64,000 nt of DNA from Cytophagales bacterium (GTDB lineage Bacteria; Bacteroidota; Bacteroidia; Cytophagales; Cyclobacteriaceae): assembly GCA_003454975.1 (NCBI GenBank), contig DMST01000116.1, positions 39,646 through 103,645 of the forward strand, in the 5' to 3' direction. The translations under genes were made by a program, and so were the position numbers. Positions 1 through 8,396 of the stretch are shown here, piece by piece (position 1 is the stretch's first letter; every line of letters starts with the position of its first letter). The notes beneath the pieces were generated by a model that was not told the DNA's origin, ran no database searches, and worked only from the letters and a program-made list of their open reading frames with translations.

Positions 1-84
1 CCTGTTGCCAAAGATGATCGCGTATCCTATGAAGTTCGTGAAGGACGAAAAGGAATGAATGCCGTGAATGTGAAACGCATCTGA
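1..84 (+). CDS. cold-shock protein, C-terminal end (partial)
   Basis: The window opens inside a gene: frame 1 is open from base 1 to a TGA at 82-84 and gives 27 residues. The segment DDRVSYEVREGRKG followed by NAVNV matches the last beta strand of CspA-type cold-shock domains, where VSYE and the G-x-x-A-x-N-V ending are typical. These proteins are about 65-75 residue single-stranded nucleic-acid chaperones acting in the cytoplasm. The RNA-binding motifs lie upstream of the window, so the family call rests only on this tail. A strong terminator follows 47 bases downstream. Confidence 0.75.
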   Translation, partial: PVAKDDRVSYEVREGRKGMNAVNVKRI

Positions 85-131
85 TGACACGCAGAAGATA
101 TAAAGGAGAAGGAAGTATTCAATCCTGAATC

Positions 132-157
132 AACCCCGCATGTTGCGGGGTTTTTTT
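132..157 (+). terminator. intrinsic terminator after cold-shock gene
   Basis: Perfect 9-bp stem (AACCCCGCA, 132-140; TGCGGGGTT, 144-152) with a 3-base loop, running into a T tract to 157. It ends transcription of the cold-shock gene. Confidence 0.9.
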
Positions 158-225
158 GTACATCCTTGAAACAAATAGTAGGCTGGTTAAATTCTAACTT
201 AGAACGTGAGTTGTACGCTGCACCT

Positions 226-618
226 ATGAAAGAACCTTCTATTTCTTTCCATTATGTACCCGCCCACGAATACCTGCTGATTAAGGTAGTAGGGGTTTAC
301 CAAGCTACAGCCGAGAACCATGTGTTCCTGGAGTTTTTGGAGAGAATGAATCAATTCGGGGTTAAAAAGGCGCTCGTAGACTATCGAGAAGGAACCTATC
401 AGTCCAATACTCTGACGGCCTTGGATCGTCCACGCTTATTAGAAAGTCTAAAAATCCCAAGGTCATTCCGGATAGCCAGCGTGCACCAGGAGAAAACGGA
501 GAGCCTTCACTTCTTGGAGAGTTTGCTGCAAAACCACCAGTACAAGTTTAGGATTTTTACCCAAATGCAAGAAGCAAAGGAGTGGCTGGAAATCTCAGGC
601 CCTCTTCCTGAAGAGTAG
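226..618 (+). CDS. STAS/SEC14-like small cytoplasmic protein, hypothetical
   Basis: 130 residues from the ATG at 226. The frame is also open from a TTG at 166, but that start would lie directly after the terminator T tract, so the ATG is preferred. The protein is soluble, with no signal peptide or membrane segment. The alternating pattern (an LLIKVVGVY strand, an amphipathic helix with FLEFLERM, then KALVDYRE, and a C-terminal EAKEWL helix) resembles SpoIIAA/STAS-like single-domain proteins common in Bacteroidota, often annotated as STAS/SEC14 domain-containing. No catalytic residues can be assigned. It stands alone between a terminator and the guaA promoter. The fold assignment is an inference. 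Confidence 0.6.
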   Translation: MKEPSISFHYVPAHEYLLIKVVGVYQATAENHVFLEFLERMNQFGVKKALVDYREGTYQSNTLTALDRPRLLESLKIPRSFRIASVHQEKTESLHFLESLLQNHQYKFRIFTQMQEAKEWLEISGPLPEE

Positions 619-722
619 CCGGCCTTGTATGTTTGAATTACAGACGGTTTGCTAAAGAAATGATATCCGGCGTATGATCTGAAAATACACCCCTCTAAAG
701 CGAAAAATCCGGGGTAGGGGTG

Positions 723-730
723 TATTTTTG
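723..730 (+). promoter_or_regulatory. guaA -7 promoter element (TAnnTTTG)
   Basis: TATTTTTG, an exact match to the Bacteroidota -7 consensus TAnnTTTG, lies only 4 bases before the guaA ATG at 735. Transcription would start at or next to the start codon, implying a leaderless or nearly leaderless mRNA. No clear -33 TTG is visible. Confidence 0.65.
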
Positions 731-734
731 CCGC

Positions 735-2264
735 ATGACCGAAAAGATCCTTATTCTGGACTTTGGTTCACAGTATACCCAGCTTATTGCTCGGCGTGTA
801 CGTGAGCTTAATGTATATTGTGAAATCCATCCTTACAATAATGCGCCTGCGCTAGACGAAAGCGTAAAAGGTGTAATCTTATCGGGTAGTCCTTGTTCCG
901 TTTTGGACGATGGAGCCCCCAATCCTGACCTGAGCGGTTACCTTGAACAGCAACCTTTGCTAGGGGTTTGCTACGGGGCTCAGTTGCTTGCACACAGTCA
1001 TGGCGGGAAAGTATTACCTTCCGAAATTCGAGAATACGGCCGTGCACGCCTTAGCCGGGTTGATACCCACTTTGATTTGCTCAAGGAGATCAGCCTAGAT
1101 AGCCAGGTGTGGATGTCTCATGGTGATACCATTGCCGAACTGCCCGAGGGTTTTCAGGTCATTGGGTCTACTCCAGATGTACAGGTAGCAGCCTTTAAGG
1201 TAGAAGGGCAGGATACTTACGGTATTCAGTTCCATCCGGAGGTAACGCATTCGGTAGAAGGAAAGACGGTACTACGAAACTTTGTAGTACATATTTGTGG
1301 ATGCTCTCAGGACTGGACTCCGGATATCTTCATTGATGCCACGGTGGCTGAGTTGAAAGAAAAACTGGGCAATGATAAGGTAGTAATGGCGCTTAGCGGT
1401 GGTGTGGATAGTACCGTAGCGGCAGAGCTAATTCATAGGGCTATTGGCGATAATCTGTATTGCATATTTGTGGACAATGGCCTCCTAAGAAAGGGAGAAT
1501 TTGAGCAGGTGCTGGAAGGATACCGGCACATGGGCTTAAATATCCGGGGAGTAGATGCTAAGGAAAAGTTTTATACCGCACTGGAAGGGATTTCCGATCC
1601 AGAGGGTAAGCGCAAGGCCATTGGACGCACCTTCATTGAAGTGTTTGATGAAGAGGCACACAGGATTGAGGAGGTTACCTGGCTTGGTCAGGGAACCATT
1701 TATCCTGATGTAATTGAGTCAGTGTCAGTAGGAGGGCCGTCCGTGACTATAAAAAGCCACCACAACGTAGGAGGATTGCCTGAACGCATGAAACTCAAGA
1801 TTGTGGAGCCCTTACGTCTGCTGTTTAAAGATGAAGTTCGCAGAGTTGGGGCTAGTCTACAGATTGATCCTAACATTCTGGGCAGGCACCCTTTCCCTGG
1901 ACCTGGCTTAGGAATCCGTATCCTGGGAGATATCACGGCGGATAAAGTACGGATCCTGCAAGAGGTTGATTACCTATTTATACAAGGGCTACGCGATCAT
2001 AACCTTTACGACGAAGTTTGGCAGGCCGGGGCTATGTTGCTGCCGGTACAGTCAGTAGGGGTAATGGGGGATGAACGTACTTACGAGCAGGTGGTTGCCC
2101 TGCGAGCGGTAACGAGTGTAGACGGTATGACGGCCGATTTCTCGCATTTGCCCCATGAGTTTCTGGGAGAAATCTCCTCTCAGATTATCAACCGGGTGAA
2201 GGGCGTGAACCGGGTAGTATATGATGTAAGCTCTAAGCCACCCTCTACCATAGAGTGGGAGTAA
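735..2264 (+). CDS. guaA: GMP synthase (glutamine-hydrolysing)
   Basis: Converts XMP to GMP with ATP and glutamine, the last step of de novo guanine nucleotide synthesis, in the cytoplasm. 509 residues, the usual length. The N-terminal class I glutamine amidotransferase has the nucleophile in GVCYGAQ (about C79) and the His/Glu pair in QFHPEV. The ATP-pyrophosphatase P-loop follows as ALSGGVDST, and the C-terminal dimerisation/XMP domain ends in the expected STIEWE. The ATG at 735 is chosen because it begins the conserved [13 protein letters not shown]; an upstream in-frame ATG at 720 would sit on the promoter. A terminator follows at 2278. Confidence 0.98.
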   Translation: MTEKILILDFGSQYTQLIARRVRELNVYCEIHPYNNAPALDESVKGVILSGSPCSVLDDGAPNPDLSGYLEQQPLLGVCYGAQLLAHSHGGKVLPSEIREYGRARLSRVDTHFDLLKEISLDSQVWMSHGDTIAELPEGFQVIGSTPDVQVAAFKVEGQDTYGIQFHPEVTHSVEGKTVLRNFVVHICGCSQDWTPDIFIDATVAELKEKLGNDKVVMALSGGVDSTVAAELIHRAIGDNLYCIFVDNGLLRKGEFEQVLEGYRHMGLNIRGVDAKEKFYTALEGISDPEGKRKAIGRTFIEVFDEEAHRIEEVTWLGQGTIYPDVIESVSVGGPSVTIKSHHNVGGLPERMKLKIVEPLRLLFKDEVRRVGASLQIDPNILGRHPFPGPGLGIRILGDITADKVRILQEVDYLFIQGLRDHNLYDEVWQAGAMLLPVQSVGVMGDERTYEQVVALRAVTSVDGMTADFSHLPHEFLGEISSQIINRVKGVNRVVYDVSSKPPSTIEWE

Positions 2265-2277
2265 TTTATACTTTTAA

Positions 2278-2301
2278 AGGCTGACTTTTCAGCCTGTTTT
2301 C
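2278..2301 (+). terminator. terminator after guaA
   Basis: Stem AGGCTGA (2278-2284), loop CTTT, TCAGCCT (2289-2295), then GTTTTCT. A short stem with a modest T tract; it may be partial, with some readthrough into the next gene. Confidence 0.6.
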
Positions 2302-2344
2302 TAACCCGTACTTGTAGTGTCGGGTTGAATTAACCCAACGAACC

Positions 2345-4189
2345 ATGCGAACCTACGGGATAGTACTCTTGCTAGTGGGAATGATGATAGCGCCTGCCCG
2401 AGCGCAAGAGCCTACGGATTTTCAGGCCCGCTACCGTACTGCAAAAGAATTGTTGCAAGAGGGTAAATATTCGCTAGCCTCAGAGTACTTTTTGGCGCTG
2501 GCTCAGGAGGAGGCTTCCACCAATATTTTTGTAGCCTATGCCGCTTATTACCATGGGTTGGCGGCTCTGTTGAATGGCAACGGAGAACTAGCTGGCGATA
2601 TATGGGGTAAACTGGTGGGTAAGTACCCTGATTGGCGGGAGCAAGGAGAGTTGGTTTTTTGGAAAGGCACCATGGCTTTTGCCTCCGGACAATTGGGCGA
2701 GGGGTACCGGGTGTTGGCCCAAATGAAATCAGGGCCTCAGCGCGATGCATTGGAAAAAGTAAAAAGCTACTACACGCTCAAAGAGACCGACGTGCGTCGG
2801 CTGCAACGCTTGTTTGAGGAGTATAGTGATGACCGAGAGTTGGCCGTGCATCTTGCTGATTGTATTGTAATGCAACCTATGGTGCAGCAGAATCAAGAGC
2901 TATTAGAATTCCTGATTGGCGATTTTGATCTTGATCCTTCCACTTATAATCGAATTACCCCGGGCCAGTCAGTCAAAAAAGAACAATACCGGGTGGCAGT
3001 ACTGTTTCCTTTTCAGCATGAAGTGTTAAGCCAACGTAGGCCCAATGCCATTCCAGTCTTTTACCAGGGGCTATTTGATCGGTATGAGGGTATGCGAATG
3101 GCCCAAGAGGCGCTTGGAGAGGAAGGTAAAACCATTGAGCTGGTGGCTTACGATACCAAAGGGGATAGCGCTACTACAGCAGGGATCCTTGCTCTGCCCG
3201 AGATGAAAAGCGTCGATCTCATCATAGGGCCATTGTTCCCAGATGCACGCGAGCTCGTGCTTCAGTTTTCTGAAGAGAACCGGATCCCGATGTTCAATCC
3301 GCTAAGTGCCAATGCAGACGGAATTGGGAATAACCCATTCGCGTTCCTGATCAATCCAAGCCACGAAACCCGGGCTCGTAGAGTAGCTGATTACTTCACG
3401 GATAATTCTACCGATTCTACAGTCTATATTTTCTACGGAACCCGAACTCAAGATTCGCTATATGCCTATGCATACAAAGCCGAAATGGAACTGCGTGGAT
3501 TTTGGGTGCCGGTGGTGATGCAGGTAGACGAAGAGAAATCTCAAACAGGCTTTGAGTTCCTAACGGAAACGGTTCGGTACCATGATTTGAAGGACCTTGA
3601 TTCGGCCCGAGCGGTAGACCTGCTCAACGATTACCTGGAAAGGAAAAGGGACAACCCCAATCTACGGCTAGAGAAGGAAGAGGCTTTCCGAATACCCAAT
3701 GATAGCATAGGCCATATTTTGGTAGCATCAGACAACGGCCTGATTGCAGCCAGTATAGTTGGTGCGGTAGAAACTCGGGCCGCAAAAGGCGATTCTATCC
3801 CAGTGATGGGATCCGAACAATGGCTGCTGCAGAACTATGACTACGTTACCTATGAGCAACTGGAGCGATTGGGGGTTATTCTGACGGCTCCATCTTACTT
3901 TGAGAAGCAAACTTCCAAAGCAGAGGGCTTTCAGGAAGCCTACATCCGTCGGCAAAACATTTTGCCTAACCGAGAGGTATTCGAAGGGTACGATATGCTT
4001 TGGTTCTTAGGCAATATGCTTCATGATCACGGCACCTACTTCCAATTTGGTATGCGAGACCAAGGATTTACCCCCGGTAACTTTGTGCAGGGGTATGATT
4101 TCCGGGGTTCCAACGATAACCAATATGTGCCGCTACTCCGTTTTCGCGATTATCAGTTTGAGGTGATTTCCTATCAAGGAGAAGAGTAA
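2345..4189 (+). CDS. exported TPR + periplasmic-binding-fold protein (LpoA-like layout)
   Basis: 614 residues with a signal peptide (MRTYGIVLLLVGMM to ARAQ, cleavage near residue 21), so periplasmic. Residues about 25-190 are helical with TPR-like pairs (YRTAKELLQEGKYSLASEYF). From about residue 215 a type I periplasmic-binding fold begins (YRVAVLFPF; VDLIIGPLFPDARELV; IPMFNPLSAN), as in Peripla_BP_6/ABC branched-chain-type binding proteins. No transporter genes are adjacent. TPR followed by a type I binding fold is the layout of LpoA, the outer-membrane activator of PBP1A in gammaproteobacteria, but there is no lipobox here (cleavage is after an Ala-Gln type site). It lies 6 bases before hemL, so the two are probably co-transcribed. 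The biochemical role is unknown. Confidence 0.75.
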   Translation: MRTYGIVLLLVGMMIAPARAQEPTDFQARYRTAKELLQEGKYSLASEYFLALAQEEASTNIFVAYAAYYHGLAALLNGNGELAGDIWGKLVGKYPDWREQGELVFWKGTMAFASGQLGEGYRVLAQMKSGPQRDALEKVKSYYTLKETDVRRLQRLFEEYSDDRELAVHLADCIVMQPMVQQNQELLEFLIGDFDLDPSTYNRITPGQSVKKEQYRVAVLFPFQHEVLSQRRPNAIPVFYQGLFDRYEGMRMAQEALGEEGKTIELVAYDTKGDSATTAGILALPEMKSVDLIIGPLFPDARELVLQFSEENRIPMFNPLSANADGIGNNPFAFLINPSHETRARRVADYFTDNSTDSTVYIFYGTRTQDSLYAYAYKAEMELRGFWVPVVMQVDEEKSQTGFEFLTETVRYHDLKDLDSARAVDLLNDYLERKRDNPNLRLEKEEAFRIPNDSIGHILVASDNGLIAASIVGAVETRAAKGDSIPVMGSEQWLLQNYDYVTYEQLERLGVILTAPSYFEKQTSKAEGFQEAYIRRQNILPNREVFEGYDMLWFLGNMLHDHGTYFQFGMRDQGFTPGNFVQGYDFRGSNDNQYVPLLRFRDYQFEVISYQGEE

Positions 4190-4195
4190 CCTACC

Positions 4196-5494
4196 ATGAC
4201 AATACAGAAGAGCAATAGTCAATCCCTGTTTGGAAACGCCAAGCAGTTTATTCCTGGAGGGGTAAATTCTCCGGTACGTGCTTTCAAAGCTGTAGGGGGC
4301 GACCCTTTGTTTATCAAATCTGCCAAAGGGGCTGTACTTACCGATGAAGATGGGAATGATTTCATTGAGTTGATCAACTCCTGGGGTCCTATGATTTTGG
4401 GACATGCTCACGAGGGAATCGAAGCAGCCGTGATAGAAGCCATTAAGGGTTCTGTTTCCTTTGGAGCACCTACCGCACGTGAGGTAGAAATTGCCGAGCT
4501 GATTTGTGAGATGGTTCCGTCTATAGAGAAGGTCCGGATGGTCAACTCAGGTACTGAGGCTGCCATGAGCGTGGCCCGGCTAGCCCGTGGGTATACCGGT
4601 CGCGATAAGATAGTGAAGATGGAAGGCCACTACCACGGTCATGCGGATTCATTCCTGATTGCGGCAGGAAGTGGCTTGGCCACCAATGGAGTGCCCAACA
4701 GTCCAGGAGTAACGGAGGGTACGGCAAAAGATACTTTGTTGGTACCATATAACAACCTGGAAGCCGTAGAGCAACTTGTAGCAGCCCACCCCAAGCAAAT
4801 AGCGGCTATCCTTTTGGAGCCCGTTCCTGGCAATATGGGTTGTGTATTGCCCAAGCCTGGTTACCTGGAGGGGCTCCGTGCTTTGTGCGATCGTGAGGGC
4901 ATTGTTCTGGTATTTGATGAGGTAATGACAGGCTTCCGTTTGGCTCCCGGCGGAGCGCAGGAAGTGTTCGGGGTTACCCCTGATATAACCGCGCTGGGTA
5001 AAATCATCGGTGGGGGTATGCCGGTAGGGGCCTATGGAGGAAAGAAAGAGATCATGGACTTTGTATCTCCTCAGGGACCTGTATATCAAGCAGGTACTCT
5101 TTCGGGAAATCCAGTAGCCATGGCTGCCGGTTTAGCCATGTTGCAACACCTGAAACAACACCCAGAGGTATACGAATACCTGCAATCAATAACCTATAGA
5201 ATGGTGAGCGGCATAAAACAGATTTTGGAAGATCTCCAGTTGCCCTACACCATGAACCATATAGGTTCTATGTATAGCTTATTCTTTACCGATCAGCAGG
5301 TGGTTGATTTTGATACGGCACAAACCACCGATACGGAGAGATTTGGACAATACTTCCGGGGAATGCTGGAAGAGGGTGTGTATTTAGCACCTAGCCAATA
5401 CGAATCACTCTTCGTTTCTTCCGCCCTCACTGAGGCTCAGGCTGACCAAGTGATAGAGGCCAATAGGCGAGTGCTCACTGCTATGCATGGCTAA
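4196..5494 (+). CDS. hemL: glutamate-1-semialdehyde 2,1-aminomutase
   Basis: PLP enzyme that turns glutamate-1-semialdehyde into 5-aminolevulinate, the last step of the C5 route into haem synthesis. 432 residues, typical length. It has the family start GGVNSPVRAFKAVGG, the cofactor-pocket NSGTEAAM, FDEVMTGFR (Asp contacting the PLP nitrogen) and the Schiff-base lysine in ALGKIIGGG (about K269). It starts 6 bases after the periplasmic protein upstream. Its TAA stop (5492-5494) overlaps the stop codon of the convergent DUF3667 gene within the 4 bases CTAA. Confidence 0.98.
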   Translation: MTIQKSNSQSLFGNAKQFIPGGVNSPVRAFKAVGGDPLFIKSAKGAVLTDEDGNDFIELINSWGPMILGHAHEGIEAAVIEAIKGSVSFGAPTAREVEIAELICEMVPSIEKVRMVNSGTEAAMSVARLARGYTGRDKIVKMEGHYHGHADSFLIAAGSGLATNGVPNSPGVTEGTAKDTLLVPYNNLEAVEQLVAAHPKQIAAILLEPVPGNMGCVLPKPGYLEGLRALCDREGIVLVFDEVMTGFRLAPGGAQEVFGVTPDITALGKIIGGGMPVGAYGGKKEIMDFVSPQGPVYQAGTLSGNPVAMAAGLAMLQHLKQHPEVYEYLQSITYRMVSGIKQILEDLQLPYTMNHIGSMYSLFFTDQQVVDFDTAQTTDTERFGQYFRGMLEEGVYLAPSQYESLFVSSALTEAQADQVIEANRRVLTAMHG

Positions 5495-6579
5495 TACAAA
5501 TAGAAAGTAATAGTAAGGGCTGCTATAGCTGCAAAAAACAGAAACCCTGCATATACCATGCCTTGCAGAAAGAATTTAGCAAGGGTCTTTCGCCAGGATT
5601 GGTGATAGACCCTTTTGAACGAAAAGGCTGTATATATACTGACCAGTACAAACGCGGATAAGGCTACAATAAATCTACCCCCTGCTCCTGTTGCTACATA
5701 AATCATGACCAGGGTAGCCAAGCTAAATATCCAGTAGGCATGTGCGTGCAAATGAAGCCCATGAATAAGATGCTGGATATAAAGAAATTTATGGCGAACG
5801 TACCAAAGCCTAAGTAGGACTGCGAAAATTGGAATCATGAAAAACATCATGATGGGGATGTTCTGAATAATAGAACTAACAAAAACGTGTAGATCCGATT
5901 GGGCTATTTTTCTTGCCTGCTTAAACTCCCGCATGCTGACGGTGACCCAACCCAGGCTATCCCTTGCCACCGAATCTGTTAGGTTGATGTCGCGAAGTAC
6001 TAACAGTGTCTCCTTTAGTGTAGATTGGTTAATGGACAGTCCATTTTGATTTTGAACGGCACTATCTACTATCGCTTGTACTTTTTCCTTGTCGAATAGG
6101 GTGGTGTCCAAATCCAGCGAATCCAAAGGATGAATAGTATAGGTAGTGTCAGGGCTACTTAGGTTCAACCCGAAGCCTTCATCATCATCTGGTCCGGTCA
6201 ATTTTACCTTTACGTCCTCTCCGTTATTAGAATTGGCTAGAATGGACTGCCAGGAGCCTGATTGGTTGCCTACCAGACCTAAAACGAAGAAGTAAACCAG
6301 CGAAATTACAAGGTATAAGCGTATGGGATGTACAAAAGCCTTTCGCTTACCTTGATTGAACTGGTTGGTCAAATACCCGGGATTAAAAAAGAATGGTTTG
6401 AAGGTTCCCCAGAACCTGGAATCGACGCCAAAATAATTGCTAAAAAACTCGGCAATAAGAGTACTAAGTTTTACGTTGTGGTCGTTGTTTTCTTGGCCGC
6501 AATTTGGACACCAATTATATACTTCGTTTAGAGTGTAGCCACAGTTTAGGCATTGTTTTGATTTTCTGCGGATGCGCAC
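5491..6579 (-). CDS. DUF3667 membrane protein with N-terminal zinc ribbon
   Basis: 362 residues, GTG start at 6579. The N-terminus carries a zinc ribbon (C10-x2-C13 and C24-x2-C27: CLNCG, CPNCG) followed by the DUF3667 signature: a GVDSRFWGTFKPFFFNPG stretch, then FVHPIRLYLVISLVYFF as the first membrane helix. A soluble loop of about 120 residues separates it from a C-terminal bundle of four hydrophobic helices (about 235-362). The family is widespread in Bacteroidota and has no established function. It faces hemL and shares its stop-codon bases, with no terminator between them. Confidence 0.8.
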   Translation of the reverse strand: MRIRRKSKQCLNCGYTLNEVYNWCPNCGQENNDHNVKLSTLIAEFFSNYFGVDSRFWGTFKPFFFNPGYLTNQFNQGKRKAFVHPIRLYLVISLVYFFVLGLVGNQSGSWQSILANSNNGEDVKVKLTGPDDDEGFGLNLSSPDTTYTIHPLDSLDLDTTLFDKEKVQAIVDSAVQNQNGLSINQSTLKETLLVLRDINLTDSVARDSLGWVTVSMREFKQARKIAQSDLHVFVSSIIQNIPIMMFFMIPIFAVLLRLWYVRHKFLYIQHLIHGLHLHAHAYWIFSLATLVMIYVATGAGGRFIVALSAFVLVSIYTAFSFKRVYHQSWRKTLAKFFLQGMVYAGFLFFAAIAALTITFYLY

Positions 6580-6689
6580 GACAGTCTGGGTTATGTCAGT
6601 GGGTGTTTGCTATTCAGTTAAATGTAAGAAAGATTGGGATTTTTCAAGGACCCAACTTGCTTGTTTTCCACCTATTTCATAAGTAATTG

Positions 6690-6697
6690 TATCTTTG
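6690..6697 (+). promoter_or_regulatory. -7 element upstream of 6723
   Basis: TATCTTTG, an exact TAnnTTTG match, 25 bases before the ATG at 6723. No well-spaced TTG is evident for the -33 box. Confidence 0.55.
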
Positions 6698-6722
6698 TAG
6701 GAAAGCTGAAACATAGGAAAGC

Positions 6723-7847
6723 ATGCAGCGAAATTTTACGATTGCCCTAGCGGTAGGATTATTATGTATAAGTCTGATGCCCGAGGCCCTAGCACAGCGT
6801 TTGCGTGGAAGCCGAGGTCGAAATAATACGGTGGTGGCAGAACCGCTGCGTGATGATCCCAATAACATCCATAAGCTGTATTTAGGCCTTATGCCAGTAT
6901 ACTCGGATATGTTTGTATCCAACGTTACTTGGGGTGTAGGGGCTGACGCTATGATTTATCCCAAAACCGAATTGGGCCAGAAAAAGTATAGCGTACACTT
7001 GCATGGACGCACTACTTATGCCCCTCAGACGGATCTGAATCGGTTTGTGCACCGGGCCAATATTTCAACGGATGAGGAGTTTGGTTTCAACTCTTTGGCG
7101 TGGTATACCTACGTAGAGGCAGGAGGAGAGTATTTCTTCTTCGATGATCAAGGTGTTACCGACATTTATAAACTACCCGTACAACGCAAAAAGTGGGATC
7201 CTCAAGAGTGGGAATCTACCGTTACTCCTGATTTTGATATGGAAGGGAAAAAGCGAACGCTCGTGGGTGCTCGCTTTGGTTTGGTAGGTTATCGTAGCGC
7301 CGTGAACATTGGGAATGTAGCAGTACGTGACAGCATTATGATTCGTGGTACCCTCACTCAGGAAGACGGGAGTGTTTTAAATAACGTGGGTTACGATTCT
7401 GTGCGAGGACTGGCTGAGGCATTAGAAGTCCAAGACATCGCTTTCTCCAATGTTACGGTGGGTGCCATTTACGCAGGAGTTTCTATGCGCTGGATATGGA
7501 ATTTGGCAGCCGAGCCTGAGGGCCATGCTGTAGCCATCCTCGATAACTTGATCACCGGTTATGCCGATGTCATTATTTCTCCGGCCGCCATCGCTTTTTC
7601 AGATATCCTTACTTTCAATGGAAGTTATGCGGTGGCAGGCTCTAGCCTAAATGAAAATTTTCAAAACCTATTTGGAGGGAGAATTGGTATAGACCTGGCA
7701 CAGAACCGTTCTTTTGGATGGGGACTAAATGCTGAGATTGGTTATCGCCCAGGTTTAAGTACCGCCGGTTTTTACATGATGGGAGGCTTGCGTTTCCCGG
7801 TGCTAGGTACCGATCTGGACTATAGCCGGGAAACGATCCTGAAATAG
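6723..7847 (+). CDS. putative outer-membrane beta-barrel protein
   Basis: 374 residues with a clear signal peptide (LAVGLLCISLMPEALAQ, cleaved near residue 25). The mature part is rich in aromatic and glycine residues with alternating strands (KYSVHLHGRTTYA; FGWGLNAEIGYRPG; GFYMMGGLRFPV), as expected of an outer-membrane barrel of about 12-16 strands. It does not end in a canonical terminal Phe. I do not recognise a named family. It has its own promoter, and its stop codon lies one base from the stop of the convergent gamma-carbonic-anhydrase-like gene. Confidence 0.65.
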   Translation: MQRNFTIALAVGLLCISLMPEALAQRLRGSRGRNNTVVAEPLRDDPNNIHKLYLGLMPVYSDMFVSNVTWGVGADAMIYPKTELGQKKYSVHLHGRTTYAPQTDLNRFVHRANISTDEEFGFNSLAWYTYVEAGGEYFFFDDQGVTDIYKLPVQRKKWDPQEWESTVTPDFDMEGKKRTLVGARFGLVGYRSAVNIGNVAVRDSIMIRGTLTQEDGSVLNNVGYDSVRGLAEALEVQDIAFSNVTVGAIYAGVSMRWIWNLAAEPEGHAVAILDNLITGYADVIISPAAIAFSDILTFNGSYAVAGSSLNENFQNLFGGRIGIDLAQNRSFGWGLNAEIGYRPGLSTAGFYMMGGLRFPVLGTDLDYSRETILK

Positions 7848-7848
7848 G

Positions 7849-8346
7849 TTATACACCCTCACCGTACTTTCCTGCCATATAATCAGCGGCGTTGTGCACA
7901 TAATGAGCTGCACTCGCCGCTAATTTATTTTTCTCCTCTTCAGTTAGCGCCCGCACTACTTTGGCTGGGGCCCCCATTACTAAAGACCCTTCGGGTATTT
8001 CTTTTCCTTCTGTCACCAAGCTGTGGGCACCAATCACACAGTAGGCACCTACTTTTGCTCCGTTCAGGATGGTGGCTCGCATGCCTATCAACGAGAAGTC
8101 ACCTACAGTGGCTCCGTGCACAATAGCACCGTGTCCCACAGTGACGTCATGACCAATGTTTGTAGGTTCTCCTTCGTCTGCGTGTATCACTGCCGTATCT
8201 TGAATATTTGTTCTGTCGCCAATCGTGATGCTGTCAGCATCGCCGCGGATTACCGCTCCGAACCAAACCGAGGCATTATCTCCCAGTGATACATCTGCCC
8301 GTACTGTGGCTGTGTTGGCAATGAAAACGTCTTTACCTAGTTTCAT
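7849..8346 (-). CDS. gamma-class carbonic anhydrase-like hexapeptide protein
   Basis: 165 residues made almost entirely of hexapeptide repeats forming a left-handed beta helix ([38 protein letters not shown]). The three metal-binding histidines of gamma carbonic anhydrases are visible: VIHADEG for the first and GHGAIVHG for the other two. Such proteins (YrdA/PaaY/CaiE group) are trimers with metal sites between subunits; some have carbonic anhydrase activity and others do not, so the reaction is not certain. It is divergent from hutI with about 50 bases between their starts. Confidence 0.88.
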   Translation of the reverse strand: MKLGKDVFIANTATVRADVSLGDNASVWFGAVIRGDADSITIGDRTNIQDTAVIHADEGEPTNIGHDVTVGHGAIVHGATVGDFSLIGMRATILNGAKVGAYCVIGAHSLVTEGKEIPEGSLVMGAPAKVVRALTEEEKNKLAASAAHYVHNAADYMAGKYGEGV

Positions 8347-8356
8347 ATGGGTTTTC

Positions 8357-8364
8357 TACTTTTG
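8357..8364 (+). promoter_or_regulatory. hutI -7 promoter element
   Basis: TACTTTTG, an exact TAnnTTTG match, 32 bases upstream of the hutI ATG at 8397, in the roughly 50-base gap between the divergent genes. Confidence 0.5.
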
Positions 8365-8396
8365 ACTCTCTCTTTTCAAACAAACTAACATTTTTT

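Noticed and set aside
166..225. TTG start for the small STAS-like gene
   Set aside because: It would begin 9 bases after the cold-shock terminator T tract with no promoter between; the ATG at 226 begins the conserved-looking part.
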